Source of the DNA: Epichloe hybrida
Lineage: Eukaryota > Ascomycota > Sordariomycetes > Hypocreales > Clavicipitaceae
Assembly (NCBI GenBank): GCA_019022495.1
Contig: JAFEKR010000046.1
Coordinates: 1 to 64,000 of the forward strand
Direction: 5' to 3'
DNA length: 64,000 bases
Below the pieces are notes generated by a model. The model was given only the letters and a program-made list of their open reading frames with translations. It did not search any database and had not been told where the DNA came from. Positions 1 to 12,050 of this stretch are shown here, one piece after another (position 1 is the first letter of the stretch; each line of letters opens with the position of its first letter). The translations under genes were made by a program, and so were the position numbers.

Positions 1-1937
1 AGCGACGGCAGCGCATGCGGTCGCACCAAGAGCCATGTACAGACTCGTGCGATCAGGTGCCTCTTCCTCAGTCTTGGGAAAGCCCATGCTCGGATTGGTA
101 GCAGCTTCGGCAAGGGCAACGAAGAGTTCGGCGATGCTGTTCCATGTTACGCTAACATGTAGTGGCGTATTCATGTTTAGAGACGATGTGTATTGGTCGG
201 GCTGCAGTTCACTCCGCTGCGTTGTCTTGTCTTTATCCGCCTTGAGGGCGGTATACACAGATGGCAACTCGTCAAGTTGTGGATACTTTGATCGCATGTC
301 GACAATGTGCGAAAAGGAGTCGGGGTCAGAAGAATCATACGAATAGCAGATCAAATCACACGAGTCAAGTTTGGACTGATTCTCCAAAATGGCAGGCTCT
401 AGTTCGCCGAGCTCTTCGAGAATCAGATAGACTTGCTTGCCGCCAGGAAGCTCGACACTATTGACCGCACGACGGGGTTTAATGGTTGGATGATAGAGTC
501 CATCAAATGGGCGGTTCAGAAACGCGTCGAGAAGGGAGGACTTGCCAGCTCCGGGAGCACCAATCAAGTAACAGAGAACCACATTTCTCTCAACTCTGCC
601 GGGCCGTCGTCTGCGCTTGCGGGACTTTGTGACTTTGAGAGCTGCAGTTATTCCCTCCTTGACATTGGGCGACTCGAAGCCTAGATATGCAAGATACTCG
701 ATGGTTGTTTTTGGTTCAAGAAAGGTTGTCATGCTCCATTGTGCCAGCCAGCCTTGTAAGGTGATGTGACCGGCTTCGTTCCGGACTGTAGAGGAAGGGA
801 AAGCCGAGTCTACCCAAGAGGCTGGCAGACCGGGCGTAGGTAAGAAGAGAGCCTCGAGCTCTTGGTCATTTAAGCCGCCGTCATTGTCCTTGTCAAAGAG
901 CAGAAACAAGTCGACGAAGAATCTGTAGCCAATGGGACTTAATTCTGATGAGCAGTATTCCGGAACGTCGAAATTGGGGTGCAAGAATTTATCTTCAAGG
1001 CTCAGACTATCGGTGTAGTGATACTTGCGGAGTATGATCCAGATGGTTTCGTGTCGACCCTTTTCAGCATAAATCTTGTTCAGTTGAAGAAATCCAGCTT
1101 GGTCGATTCCCCTTTCCATATTCGAACCCAGCATGGTTTTGGAAATGGACAGCTTGATGTTGTCGAGGTCCTCGCTGGTCAAAGGCTTGTCGAAGCACCG
1201 AGCCTGAAACTCTCGCATCTCATCGTCGTTCAGATAGCCATCCTGATCCTTGTCGCAAAGGAAGAAGACTCTTTTCAGAGCAGCCACACAAGCGGGCTTG
1301 AGACGCCCTTCTTTGTAGTCGAACAGCGGGGCTATGGGATGTGTCACGGCCTTTTGGCAAAGGAAGAAGACCTCATTGACATTCTTGTGTTCGCGGGCAC
1401 TCGTCCGGATACACGAATCGATCTCGCGAAATTCAGCCATGACAGGCAGCATCTCCTCCTCGACTATCTGAGGCGTGTTCCCCTGACCGGCGAGGTCAGA
1501 TTTGTTGGCACAGAGGACGACAGGAACGTTGACGCCAAGGGAGCGGAAATACGGCATCCAGAAAAGGGCGACCCTCTCATAACTGTAGTGATCCGCGTAG
1601 ACGAGGAGGATGACGTTGCATTTTCGAATTTCTTTCCGCAGAGTTGTTCGGTCTTGTGGGCGGGCAGAGGTATCGACAATGGTCGTGGTGACATTCTCAG
1701 GAGTACCGATGCTTGGCGGTATGGTGATTTGCGGTAGGACAGGCTGAATCTTGTTGCTCACGAATTGATCCTTGACAAGAGAGGCAATGAGACTGGACTT
1801 TCCAGTGCTCTCGTCTCCGCAGACACAAACACGAACTGATGAGAGAGCTCAAGGTCAGTATGTAGTACGATGGAACCAGCAATGGCTGACTATCAGGAGA
1901 TGTCATGTCTGCGTCTGAATGCCTCACCTGTCGTCAT
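1..1937 (-). CDS. gem1: Mitochondrial Rho GTPase Gem1 (Miro), 3' end cut by window edge
   Basis: Miro/Gem1 is a tail-anchored outer mitochondrial membrane GTPase that controls mitochondrial morphology and inheritance and, in yeast, associates with the ER-mitochondria tether. Two exons are read: 1928-1937 (ATG plus 7 nt) and 1-1835, with a GT-AG intron at 1836-1927. The 615 visible residues show an N-terminal GTPase (P-loop GDESTGKSS at about residues 10-18, then DTS and NKSD), two EF hands ([13 protein letters not shown] about 197-209; [13 protein letters not shown] about 316-328) and a second GTPase-like P-loop (GAPGAGKSS, about 427-435). The frame is open to the edge, ending in [12 protein letters not shown], the start of the C-terminal anchor, so only a few residues should be missing given a usual length of about 620-635. 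It is divergent from creC, with about 1.2 kb between starts. Confidence 0.95.
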
Positions 1938-2392
1938 GGTTGCGGAGCTATCGAAGCTGCTGTGATGAAACCTCGGCTGCGGCAGTTTTAACGCGGAGCC
2001 ATGTCCCCGATGATGGCGGGCTGCGTTGTGTACTATGTCAAGTCGGTATCGGATTGCGAATCCGGGCGAGGAGGGAAGGTGACGCGAATCCGGGCTGATG
2101 GGAATGCTTCAAGTCGCGTCTGGTCGTTACAGACGGAGCTGGGGGGTGGTACCAGAGGAGTGAGGATTGCCTGGGAGAAACCTGCTTGCCTTAAAATTGC
2201 ACATGATGGAAGAAGAACTGGACATCGAACCGAAATCCACCTCCGCTCATCCAGGTTGACCGGATTTTGTGAGCACCCCCCCCCCCTTCCCTCCCACCCG
2301 TTGGAGGCCCACACAGCGGCCAAATGGGACGTGCTACGCTGTAGGACCACTGGACCAGCGCCTGACGGACCAGAAAGTCGCTGAAGAGCCCC

Positions 2393-2500
2393 CGACTGTG
2401 GCCCCCGATTGTGGCCCCCGATTGTGGCCCCCGATTGTGGCCCCCGATTGTGGCCCCCGATTTGTGGCCCCCGATTGTGAATTTGTGGCCCCGATTGTAA
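2393..2500. repeat. 13-bp tandem repeat, unit gtggcccccgatt
   Basis: About seven to eight head-to-tail copies of a 13-bp unit are visible, the last ones slightly degenerate (one has an extra t and one lacks a c). It lies between the divergent gem1 and creC starts. It is probably a minisatellite. Confidence 0.85.
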
Positions 2501-3095
2501 TGCTGGGACAAGGTCCTCAGTCAATACCGTTTGCCCATTTCCGCGTCATAGCACGACAACACGGCAATGTTCATGTTTCATTTCAATTCAATGCGCGACG
2601 GATCATCACCGACCCAACGAACACGCCGCCGCGCTGTCACGCGCTGTCACGCAACGTCACGCAACGTCACGCACTGCGAAGCATCCCTCCCACGAGTCCC
2701 ATGCTATCAATTCAGTGGCATGGGTTCGGACAGGCACCCCACACTTCACACACTTCACACCGGATAAAGGAGGCCAGGTCGACGACAAGTGACAAGTGAC
2801 CGGCACCTCCTCCCGCTGAAGTCGATGCAACCAACCCAACCCTGGAGCTCCCCCACTTGCTGTGACGCTGGACCCTCAAGACGACATCCCCCATCTTGTC
2901 TGCGACGAGACGATCGCATAACCGCATGCTGTCGCACTGTCGCAGCGTCGACTTACACGCGGAATTGCGCGGGTTTGGCCGGTTGTATTCGGGAGCTGGG
3001 GAGCTGGGGAGCTGGCCGAGGAAACACCGCCGCCATGTTGTAAGTTGTCAACGAACCCACGCAATGCCACGCAATGGCCCTTGGGCTTCCTCGCG

Positions 3096-3122
3096 CGCTC
3101 TCTCTCTCTCTCTCTCCCCCAT
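3096..3122 (+). promoter_or_regulatory. CT-rich tract upstream of creC
   Basis: A run of about nine CT dinucleotides followed by cccc lies roughly 30-50 nt before the creC start codon. Pyrimidine tracts in this position are common in core promoters and leaders of filamentous fungi. The role is inferred from position only. Confidence 0.4.
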
Positions 3123-3150
3123 CCATCATCCATCTTTCTCGCAAAGCCCC

Positions 3151-5489
3151 ATGGCTGACGTCCACTTTCACAGTCTTCTACCTCCTCCACCCCGATACCC
3201 TATTGGTGGTCCCTACAGCGCGACCGGCATTACGGGAATCGTGCCGATGATAGAGACAAATAATACCATATCAAACCCTACCGGGCCGGAATGGCAGTTT
3301 CTCGTAGGAGAAGGTTTGTGAGCACCAGCCTTGGAGCAGAACCGTCATGGAACATGGCCGACACGACCTGCTGACCGGATCAACCACAAAGGCACCTACG
3401 TCCTCAAAGAAGATTTACACCTAGCCACACCTCCACCGCACCCATCGGAAGCTCCTATCGTGAACCCCAACCCCTTGGCGACCAACCCACAACCCGCCTC
3501 TGTAGGCACCACGATGACCCTGGTCCGGATTCAATCTCGACCACCACCATTCTCCTACAGAGGACCTGCTGCTACTACACTGTCACTAGGTGGTGCAAAC
3601 TCTAGCATGGACCAGTTTGGCGACGTAAGATACTCTACCGAAGGTGGCATGGGCAGTGAAGATGGACGGGCTCCCTCGACCAGTGATGCGCCGAATTCCA
3701 TCACCATGGGATCGACCCCGGCATTTGGGGAAGGAAATTCGTTGCTTGTCCCATCACACACAAAGGACGTGAACAAGCGCAAAAAGCCCAAAAACAACGT
3801 GACCAAGAGCAACTCGTCCTTCATCTCCCGAGTCATCGTGAACGAGACTTTGTCGAGAAGAATGACAGACAGACCTGACGACGGTATATTTGCCTTTGCA
3901 AATATCAATCGTGCTTTTCAGTGGTTGGACTTGTCATCGCCAAACAAGGCAAGCCACTAGATCCCTCCAACCCCAGAAATCCGTCGTCAGTAGGGTCTAA
4001 TTCGTGATAACAGCAAGATTATTTTACAAAGATTTTGTTTACAAAGGCACATTGCTTATGCCATGATGCCAACATGGTGACGAAAGGCGCATCCCACATT
4101 GACGTCATCATGGGATTTTCAACGGGCGAGATCATCTGGTGGGAACCAATCTCGCAGAGGTATACGCGTATGAACAAAAATGTACGTGGAACCTGGCGCT
4201 TTCGAGATGCCCGGATCAAATCTGACATTTCCGATAGGGAGTCATCAATAACACCCCTGTTTCTCATATCAAATGGATTCCAGGTTCGGAAAATCTGTTC
4301 CTGGCTGCGCATATGGACGGCTCCTTGGTTGTTTACGATAAAGAAAAGGACGACGGGCAATTCAGCCCCGAAGAGGAGGAACAAAGCGTCAACGGAAGCG
4401 AGTCAGGAGATGGTCAGAACGGCGTCAAACCCGGCACCAAGATGCACATCAACAAGTCGGTGCACTCGCAGAACCAGAAGACGAACCCAGTAGCGGCATG
4501 GAAGATTTCCAACCAGCGAATCAATGCCTTGGCCTTTTCTCCAGACAACCGCCACCTGGCTGTGGTATCCGAGGACGGAACTCTGAGATTGATAGACTAT
4601 CTCAGGGAAGAGTAAGTTTGCCCTTTGCTGGGGTGGGGGCGTCATGAAAAAAAAAAAAAACTTTTGCTCATGCATTCAGTAGACTTTTGGACTTGTTCTT
4701 CTCATACTACGGGGGATTAACCTGCGTATGCTGGACGCCAGATGGCAAGTACGTCTTGACCGGTGGACAAGACGACTTGATCTCCATCTGGTCCGCCGCC
4801 GACTCTGCACTGGTGGCGCGATGTCAAGGACACCAATCATGGGTCTCATCTCTCGCATTTGACCTCTGGAGGTGCGACGAGCGCACCTATCGATTCGGCA
4901 GTGTTGGTGAAGATGGACGTTTGTGTCTTTGGGACTTCAATGTGGGAATGCTTCACCGACCAAAGGTAAGATACAACTGTACCCACTGCACATAAACACG
5001 CGTGCGCGTCTTGGCTTTGCCACTCCATGAACAAAAGAGAACATGTGAGACTGATGACGAAGATAGAACTCGGCGAAGCAGAGAGGTTCCGTCTCTGGCC
5101 CATCTGGGGCATCTCCCCGGAGTGAGGCGGCCAGTCCTCTCGGCAACTGGATGAGATCCAACTCTGGCCTCGACGGCGAAGATGACGGCGATGGTGTCTC
5201 TCATGCCGTGGAGCCACGGTCTAGAATTCCGATTCTGCCGCCCGTTCTGGTCAGTATTACAAATGTATCAATGTCCAGTGTGCACATGTTTCTGACATCA
5301 GTACAAATAGACCACAGTGATCGACACTCATCCAGTATGTTGGTTGGATTTCACGGAAGAAGCCATCATCACAAGTTGCAAAGACGGTTCGTCCATACTC
5401 TTCGGTGACATATTCGAGGGCAAGAGAAAGGCTGACAAAGTCATGTAGGCCACGTGAGAACCTGGAACCGACCTGGCACATCTATCTGA
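3151..5489 (+). CDS. creC: Catabolite repression protein CreC (WD40)
   Basis: CreC is the WD40 partner of the CreB deubiquitinating enzyme in carbon catabolite repression, where the pair stabilises or activates targets by removing ubiquitin. Eight exons can be read: 3151-3313, 3392-3948, 4014-4181, 4238-4611, 4680-4965, 5067-5249, 5311-5386 and 5449-5489, giving 615 aa. Family hallmarks are the [13 protein letters not shown] segment near residue 65, a Ser-rich stretch, the [16 protein letters not shown] segment, and WD40 blades with [24 protein letters not shown] and [15 protein letters not shown]. The last exon gives HVRTWNRP and a stop. All introns are GT-AG except 3949-4013, which starts GC. 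The exon 1 start is the first in-frame ATG that keeps this frame, but the N-terminus is variable in the family and less certain. creD lies 3.4 kb downstream on the same strand. Confidence 0.95.
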
Positions 5490-7144
5490 TGGAGTGGCGG
5501 TGACAAGTGACTTGCGACTCTAATCAAAGCCATTTTTTTTGGGTGTTGTTTAGCCTTCAAGCTAGCAGCTATCCTGAGGCTGGCATGTATTATGACGGTG
5601 TCTCGCCCATCTTTCCCCGGTCGTGCGGGTCTTTTTATCGGTCAATCAAGCGTCTGTTGTTGATGCCATATCGAGGCAAGCTTCTTGACATGTGTCACGT
5701 CTGACAGACAGCACTGGCAAGCGGAGTGGTCGCGCATCCTAATTACGCGTCCTCTCCGCACCTATAGAGAGGCCGCAGGTACGTTTGCGAAGAAATCGAG
5801 ACAGCAAGAAAGGCCAGGCCGCGAAGCATTCGACATGTGCTTCGGAGAAAAATGACGACGCGCACACATCTACAGTTTGGTGCCCGACACTTTTTCTCTA
5901 GGTACATGTAAGTGTGAGTCAACGAATGAGAGAACGACAAGAGAATGACGGGGGACCATGTCAAACGTGGCTCATCGCCGAGCTCGTCCAAAGGTCTCCG
6001 ATATCCGGAAATTTGGAACCCTCAGTCCACCTACCTTGCGCACACGCGGCAACAGGTCTCTAGGATCCCTGAGATCAGATGTTGAGACTTGGAATGACAC
6101 CTACTCCGTACGGATTACGGAAGACATGTAGAAGAAATGGTACCACGGACCCACGCGTTGGCTACAGGCTGAGTCCATACGAGCATGGGTGTGTTGAGTG
6201 AACGAACAAGTCGGGTCGGATCGGAAAATTGGTATAACTCCCGTTGGAGTTTCACATGTTGGATAGGGAAGAAGGGGAGTAGGCCGATGGGGGCGGCAGT
6301 CGGGCGCTGGTTAAAGTGGTGTTATTGTTTTTTGAAAATTGGACAGATATGGATACTAAGATGTTGTACCGGCGCAAGATTGGGATCTCAGCCTCTTGCT
6401 GATGAAGGAGCCGTGGGACGGGCCCGACATTTATAGATGAAGACTTGTTTTCCTTGTTCCTTCTTTTTGAAAATGTCCTTGTTACGACAGACTACAGGAC
6501 TCGTCAGACTGGCTAGGAAATGAAAGCGAGAAATGTCCTACGGATTACTGCTTTGGCTATGGTCCCGAGCCGGGCTTGACTTGCCGAGGATTCGAAGCTG
6601 CACAACCTGCAGCTGCATGCATGTGCTTGACGTTTATGTTTCTTCACCGAGACTGAGGCCGAATGGTTGCGCAGCGCAATAAGTTCCATCATGTTGATAG
6701 TAGGTCGACGACTTCATTCTCGTTTGTCTGCTGGGCCCGTTTAAATTTTTTTCACGGAACTTTGTTTCTTGTTACCTTTTTCATGTTGTTCTGATGAGTA
6801 CATAAGTGGGCATGCAGAATTGCGGAGGAAAAGAAGCATCTCGTTCTACGGACTACGGAGCATGCACAGTGGGTCTTGGGTAGTTCCGAAAATTATCTGG
6901 TACATTCGGGGGCGGCGTTTTCGAAAACACCTGAAACCACTGTATGTACATTGTAGATGGTATCGCGATCCCTGTCTATCTTTGTCGGAGCGGAGCTTAC
7001 ATAGCATTGTTGATAATGTAACGGCGCAACGCCTGCCTGCCTCGTCCGTGTGCGTGCGTGCCAGATGATATGGTTGGTTGGTTGCTTTGCTCCAGCGTCT
7101 TGTTGGCTCTTTCGGGGTTCAGAGGCAACGCACACACCATGGCC

Positions 7145-7197
7145 GCCACACCACCACGGCCACACCACCACGGCCACACCACCACGGCCACACCACA
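7145..7197. repeat. 14-bp tandem repeat, unit cacaccaccacggc
   Basis: Three complete copies and one partial copy are visible in the creC-creD spacer. The repeat produces long proline/histidine ORFs on the plus strand and Trp/Gly/Val-rich ones on the minus strand, which I treat as artefacts. Confidence 0.85.
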
Positions 7198-7504
7198 GCT
7201 GCACGCACGCCCAGTACTTTACCCACATGGGTAGCGGGCCATGCCGGCAAGTCGGAGCTCGTCATTTCCGCCGGCCCCAGCAAGGCAAATGCTGCGCACA
7301 TGGGCCATGGCCCATCGGCAGTTGTTCTGCTCGGGATTCGTTTAGGAAGGAGGAAACAATTTAATAACAGCCGAAGTCCTTTCTCGCAGCCCCCGAGTCT
7401 GACATTGTGTTGTCCTCGGACAAGTCATCGCAGCTCAACATCCGTACGTTTGCAGTTAACTCTTCACACCAACGGGTTTGTCGTGCAATCGAATCAACCC
7501 GTCC

Positions 7505-7548
7505 CCGCCATCGACGCCGCCATCGACGCCGCCATCGACGCCGCATAC
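7505..7548. repeat. 12-bp tandem repeat, unit gccatcgacgcc
   Basis: Three copies of a 12-bp unit in the creC-creD spacer. The period is a multiple of three, but the surrounding frame shows no recognisable protein. Confidence 0.8.
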
Positions 7549-8048
7549 CAGACTACGGATTACGTGGCTGGTCCAATTCCCCCTACGGGTTGCCGTGCCG
7601 TCCGGGCAGAAGACTCTTGGTCGTCGTTGAATACACCACACACGGTACTCCGTACATACATCTCACGACCTAATCCACCGAGGAAAAAAGTCCAGAGGGA
7701 GTCGACTTACATTTGTGGGCACGTGCGGATCACGTTGTATTACTGTGCGGACGGTTCGTGTGCGTGCAGCATTGTGCATAGTGCGTTGTGCAGAGCGGAT
7801 CTTTCCTGCGGCGGCAGTTCCCAAACTAGAAACTCTCCAGCAGGGAATCAACCGTTATCCGGCTTTTTCTTCTTTTGCCTTTTATCGCCCCTCCCTCTCC
7901 CTTATTGGCGGGTCGCCCGCGCGCGCGCGCGAATTATCGACTGAGGTGTTGCGCGGAGCGGACGCGTCAGGTTTCATCAGAAACGTGGTTGCCGCCGCCA
8001 AGTCAGGCTGATGAATCAAGTTGTCAAACGGATTTGGCCCCACCACTA

Positions 8049-8089
<41 letters not shown>

Positions 8090-8099
8090 TACACACACG
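8049..8099. repeat. (AC)n microsatellite
   Basis: About 17 AC dinucleotides are followed by acatacatacacacac. This is a simple dinucleotide repeat. Confidence 0.9.
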
Positions 8100-8560
8100 T
8101 TATCGGCGGACCGACCGGACTACGTAGACGGGCTTCCCGTCGAGGGGCCATCGAGGGGCCATCGAGGCGGGCAGAAAAGTCGTCCTGGCGCAATCGACAA
8201 GGACACAGACGAGTGTGAGAGGCAGGGTCTGAAACAAGGTTAAGGTGCCATCTATCTGTATCAGAGAATTCGTGGCTTGTCTGCAGCTACTCCGCAGACG
8301 GTGGCCGAGTGTCGAGTTTGTCGAATTGTAGCACCAACCGAGCCCACGCGCAACCTGCTGCAAGCCACCACCAAAGACGGACGATACAATCACTTGCAGA
8401 GGCAGAGGCAGGGGGCAGGGGCAGAGCGAAAACGGCTGGCGAGATTGGCATGTGCTTTTTTTCGGCGTCAAAACCGTCAATAAGTTCAACCTCCTCGAGT
8501 AATTGATGCCACGGGCCACGGGCTCCACCAAATCTGCCGCCCGTCACTCTTTTTCTGGAC

Positions 8561-8640
8561 TCTCTGATCCTCTCTGATCCTCTCTGATCCTCTCTGATCC
8601 TCTCTGATCCTCTTTGATCCTCTCTGATCCTCTTTGATCC
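8561..8640. repeat. Eight copies of a 10-bp unit tctctgatcc upstream of creD
   Basis: Eight contiguous 10-bp units lie 232-311 nt before the creD ATG. Copies 6 and 8 read tctttgatcc. The array is on the edge of the pyrimidine-rich creD leader or promoter, so a regulatory effect is possible but not shown. Confidence 0.9.
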
Positions 8641-8871
8641 TCTCTGCTGTTGCAAAGTCCTTTTCTCTCTTCTTACCAAGTCAGTCTTGTCCATCTACGG
8701 ACTACCCCCCCCCCCCTCGCCCATATCACCTTTTCGAGCCAGACATTGGTGTTTTCTTCTTCCCACCTCTCTCAAGTTGTTGCAAGAGTCCCCGAGTCCC
8801 CCCCTTTCGCGACCCGTCGTCGCCTTCCAATTGTCATCATCGCTCGCGCAGCCGAATTGGGCTTACAGACC

Positions 8872-10969
8872 ATGCCATCCTTCAAGCCGTTCTCGTCGGT
8901 GACGGGTCGCAACAGTTATAGCCTGTTTGATATTCGGTACGTTTCCACACGTTTTGGTGCCAAGCGAGGGTGGCAGTCCCGTGCCGCCACATTGCGCCGT
9001 CTCTCTCCCCGTCCCTCTCAACCCCCACCGGAGGCCGGAGGGCATCACTCACTTGTTCCCTCTCCCTCGCCAGACTGTGAAAGATGAAAGATGGCTTGTA
9101 CTAACCAACTTACCGTGCCGCGTGCCCAGGCTGGACCAAGACTTCATCGTCTTTCGAGGAAACGACCATGAGTCTTCAGGTCAACTCCTCAAGGGGGTCG
9201 TCGTTCTCTGTCTCTCGTCCCCTTTGCGCATCGAGGACATTCATTTACGCCTCGTGGGCACATTGAGCTTATCGTATGCTTCTTTCATTTTGTTCTCGAA
9301 AATCCTCGCTGTTGTACCACAATTCCAAGGTCTAACCTTGGATTCCCTACATAGATGGACTGACTATAGATCGACCGCACCCGGCGTTTCGGGACAAAAA
9401 GTAGACAAAGCTACGACAATACTCGACCACCGGTGGAAGCCGTTCATCGGTGCTCCACACGGCAAGAGCATGACTTTACCTGCAGGCAACTACGAATATC
9501 CCTTCGAGTTTATGTTGCCGGGAGATACGGCCGAGAGTGTCGAGGGAATCCCGGAAGCGTCAATAACGTACCGCCTCAAGGCCACGGTTGGCCGTGGCAA
9601 GCTTGCCTATGACCTGCATGCATACAGACACCTCCGTATCATCCGCACCCTAGATCCCGGCGCTTTGGAGTTCTTGCACGCTATGAGCGTGGAGAATATA
9701 TGGCCCAACAAGGTCGACTACTCCATCATAATACCTCAAAAGGCTGTCGTGTTCGGTGGCACCATCAACATGGAAATGCGATTCACCCCACTTCTGAAGG
9801 GACTCGAAGTCGGCGACATCACTGCCAAGATGATTGAGATCCGCGACTGCTGGATTCAGGGCGCTGCGGGCCTCAGCATGCGAGAATACCGCACAGAACG
9901 CGAGGTGGCTACCTGGCGTTTTCAAGTGAACCGGGAGGAGCATTGGCAGGACATGATAGAGGACACTGGTCAGGAGGGCTGGACACTGGTCAAACCGCTG
10001 CCCCTTCCCAAACGACTACGTCAATGCATCCAGGACTTGAATCACCATGGCATCAAGGTTCGCCACAAGATCAAGCTGACCGTGGCCCTGAAAAATCCCG
10101 ATGGCCACATCTCAGAGGTACGCCACCGTCAACCAACGTGGGTTGTTGTTGTTGTTGCTGTTGTTTTTGTCGCTAACAGGATGACGCAGCTTCGTGCGAC
10201 CTTGCCAGTGTCAATATTCATTTCACCGAATATCCCGTTTGACGAACAAGGCAACCTCGTCAACCAGTCTCAAGGCGGCGCTGTTGCAACGAGCGAAACG
10301 GCGGCTATTGCACCACCGGGCTACGGCGAACATGTCCTGGACCAGCTCTATGAAGACGTGGAAATCTCAGGATTCCAAACACCGGCCTTTCAATCTGGTG
10401 TTAGCAGCCCGTTCTATGCTCAGTCGAGGAGCGGATCGGCCGAGAACCTGGCTTCGCTCGGCCATGCAGCTCCGATTGCGCCAGCGGCTCTATCGTCTCG
10501 ATTGGCGGATGTGTCGCTGAACCCCTCACACAGGAATCGATCATACACTTCGATGCTCTCGCATCCTCCTTCTGGCAGGGTATCGCCGACATGGGGCCCG
10601 CATGGATCCGGACCACGGCCCGAGCCGGCCTCGACAGGCTTGACAAGAAGCAACAGCGAGGAAGACCACTCGGGAAGAAACTCGACGGAGCATGTAGACC
10701 TCGATCTGGCCGAGTTTGCCGAACTGAACCGTGTTCCCAGCTATGCCACGGCAGTCCGCACACCGGCGCGGTCTCGGGCGCAGCCCACTGCAGGACTGGT
10801 TCCGGACTACCAGACTGCCCTCCACGCGCCACGCACTCCACCGGCGACGGATCACAATGTTGAGCCCCTAACGTCGATAAGCGAGGATCGAGTTGGCGAA
10901 CATCGCAGCAATGCGACCAGCGCGCTACCAAACCTTGTCTTGGAGGCGGTCAGCTCGGAAAGCAGATAG
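8872..10969 (+). CDS. creD: Arrestin-like catabolite repression protein CreD
   Basis: CreD is an alpha-arrestin (Rod1/Rog3 type) that recruits the HECT ubiquitin ligase HulA/Rsp5 to cargo and opposes the CreB-CreC deubiquitination branch of carbon catabolite repression. Exons 8872-8936, 9130-9273, 9355-10117 and 10190-10969 join to 583 aa with GT-AG introns. The arrestin N domain begins with FDIRLDQDFIVFRG after about 20 residues and includes LPAGNYEYPFEFMLPGD. The linker LRIIRTLDPGALEF and NIWPNKVDYSI lead into the C domain, ending in ISELRATLPVSIFISPN. The Ser/Pro-rich tail carries a PPGY motif (residues 366-369) suited to WW domains, and SAENLAS and VPSYATAVRTP boxes. Length and domain order fit the family. 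Confidence 0.95.
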
Positions 10970-12050
10970 GTTGGTTGTCTTTCCACCACCGGACATAATC
11001 TTTGCGTCCGAGAATGGGCAATCGGACTTTGTATTTTCTTTTGTTTTTCTCCGTCTGCGAATGCCATTCTTCTCTTGGATAGGCAACTTGAAACTTGATG
11101 CAATTCACTAGCGGCATCATCAAACTCACATGGCGTTTGGAGGGGACAGAGGCTCGTCTAATTTGACGCGCGGGTCACGAGCAAAGGCGGGTTGCATTTT
11201 CCTTTGGAGCGTTTTCTTTTTTTTTTCTTGTTTCTCCTGTCGTGGGGGAAGGGGCGCAGTTGTCTCAGACTCAGAACCACTCTTGTAGTCCGTACTCGGT
11301 TCCAAATTACAGTCAATCAATACGATTGCACGGAAGAACCAGACCATCTGCACGCTGTCGAAGAGTTTTCACCAAGTTGGTTTCGATACGCAACCACGCG
11401 TGAAATTAGTCAGCTTTCGATGACACCAAGGTAGTGTAACACGTAACACCAAGATGGACTATGCCGCGTGCGCCACGAAATAAGGACGAGCATTGCATTT
11501 TGTGTCTCCATCGTGGCGCCACCTGATGATGCCGCCAAGTGCAAGTCGAGGTCCCGTCCGGCGTCGACCCGTTTGTTGACAAGTCAAAGGAAGAACTTGT
11601 ACGCATCCGTATGTAATCGAGGTCTCCCTCCACTCGTCATCACTACACATAGAGCGGTGCGCATGGCACATGGCTCATATGTTGACTCCAAGTTGAGCCC
11701 GAAGGATTGCGGGCCACGACCTCGCATTATTTTAGCATGCATGCCCCGATGAAACAGGGCAGTCTGCTCGAGATGAAGGGAAGCCTGCCAGCTCTGTTGA
11801 CGTCACCACCTGCATCCTGGCTCTGCCATGGACCATGCATACAAATATCTGAGTTGGCCCTTCCCTTGCTTGAGGCTTTTCAGCATTGTTCGTTCTTGCC
11901 AACGAGTTTCGCCGCTGACCCCTGTCCGAGCCGAGACTAGGCAATAAAATAATTGACTCCACCCGTCGTCGACGAGGCCTAAAGCTCCCAGCTCCCAGCT
12001 TTCTCTCCCTCCAGCGGCTCCCCGATATCTCGATACAGTAGTCCGTATCA
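10970..12050. other. Intergenic region creD to BAR/PH gene
   Basis: About 1.1 kb between tandem plus-strand genes. It has T-rich stretches after creD and a tagtccgta word near 12040 just before the next start codon. I see no conserved reading frame on either strand. Confidence 0.6.

Larger units (their letters stand above)
1938..3150. other. Divergent intergenic region gem1/creC
   Basis: This 1.2-kb stretch separates two divergent start codons and should hold both promoters. It contains a G/C-rich 13-bp tandem repeat, short C homopolymers near 2276, repeated cgctgtcacg/caacgtcacg words near 2633-2670, and a CT tract just before creC. I see no conserved reading frame; the ORFs here overlap repeats and lack recognisable domains. 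Confidence 0.7.
5490..8871 (+). other. Long intergenic region creC to creD
   Basis: This stretch of 3.4 kb has no convincing gene. The longest ORFs (up to 288 codons near 7078-7944) run through simple repeats and have no recognisable domain. It contains several minisatellites, an (AC)n tract, several copies of a tacggattacgg/tacggactacgg word, and the creD promoter and leader at the right end. It could host an unrecognised non-coding RNA, but nothing in the sequence shows one. Confidence 0.6.

Noticed and set aside
979..1737. 252-codon plus-strand ORF
   Set aside because: It lies antisense within gem1 exon 2, whose minus-strand frame carries clear GTPase and EF-hand motifs.
2393..2500. CRISPR-like array
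   Set aside because: The repeats are contiguous with no spacers, and the genome is fungal.
7078..7944. 288-codon plus-strand ORF in the creC-creD spacer
   Set aside because: It is driven by the 14-bp and 12-bp tandem repeats, has no domain, and its two halves have unrelated composition.
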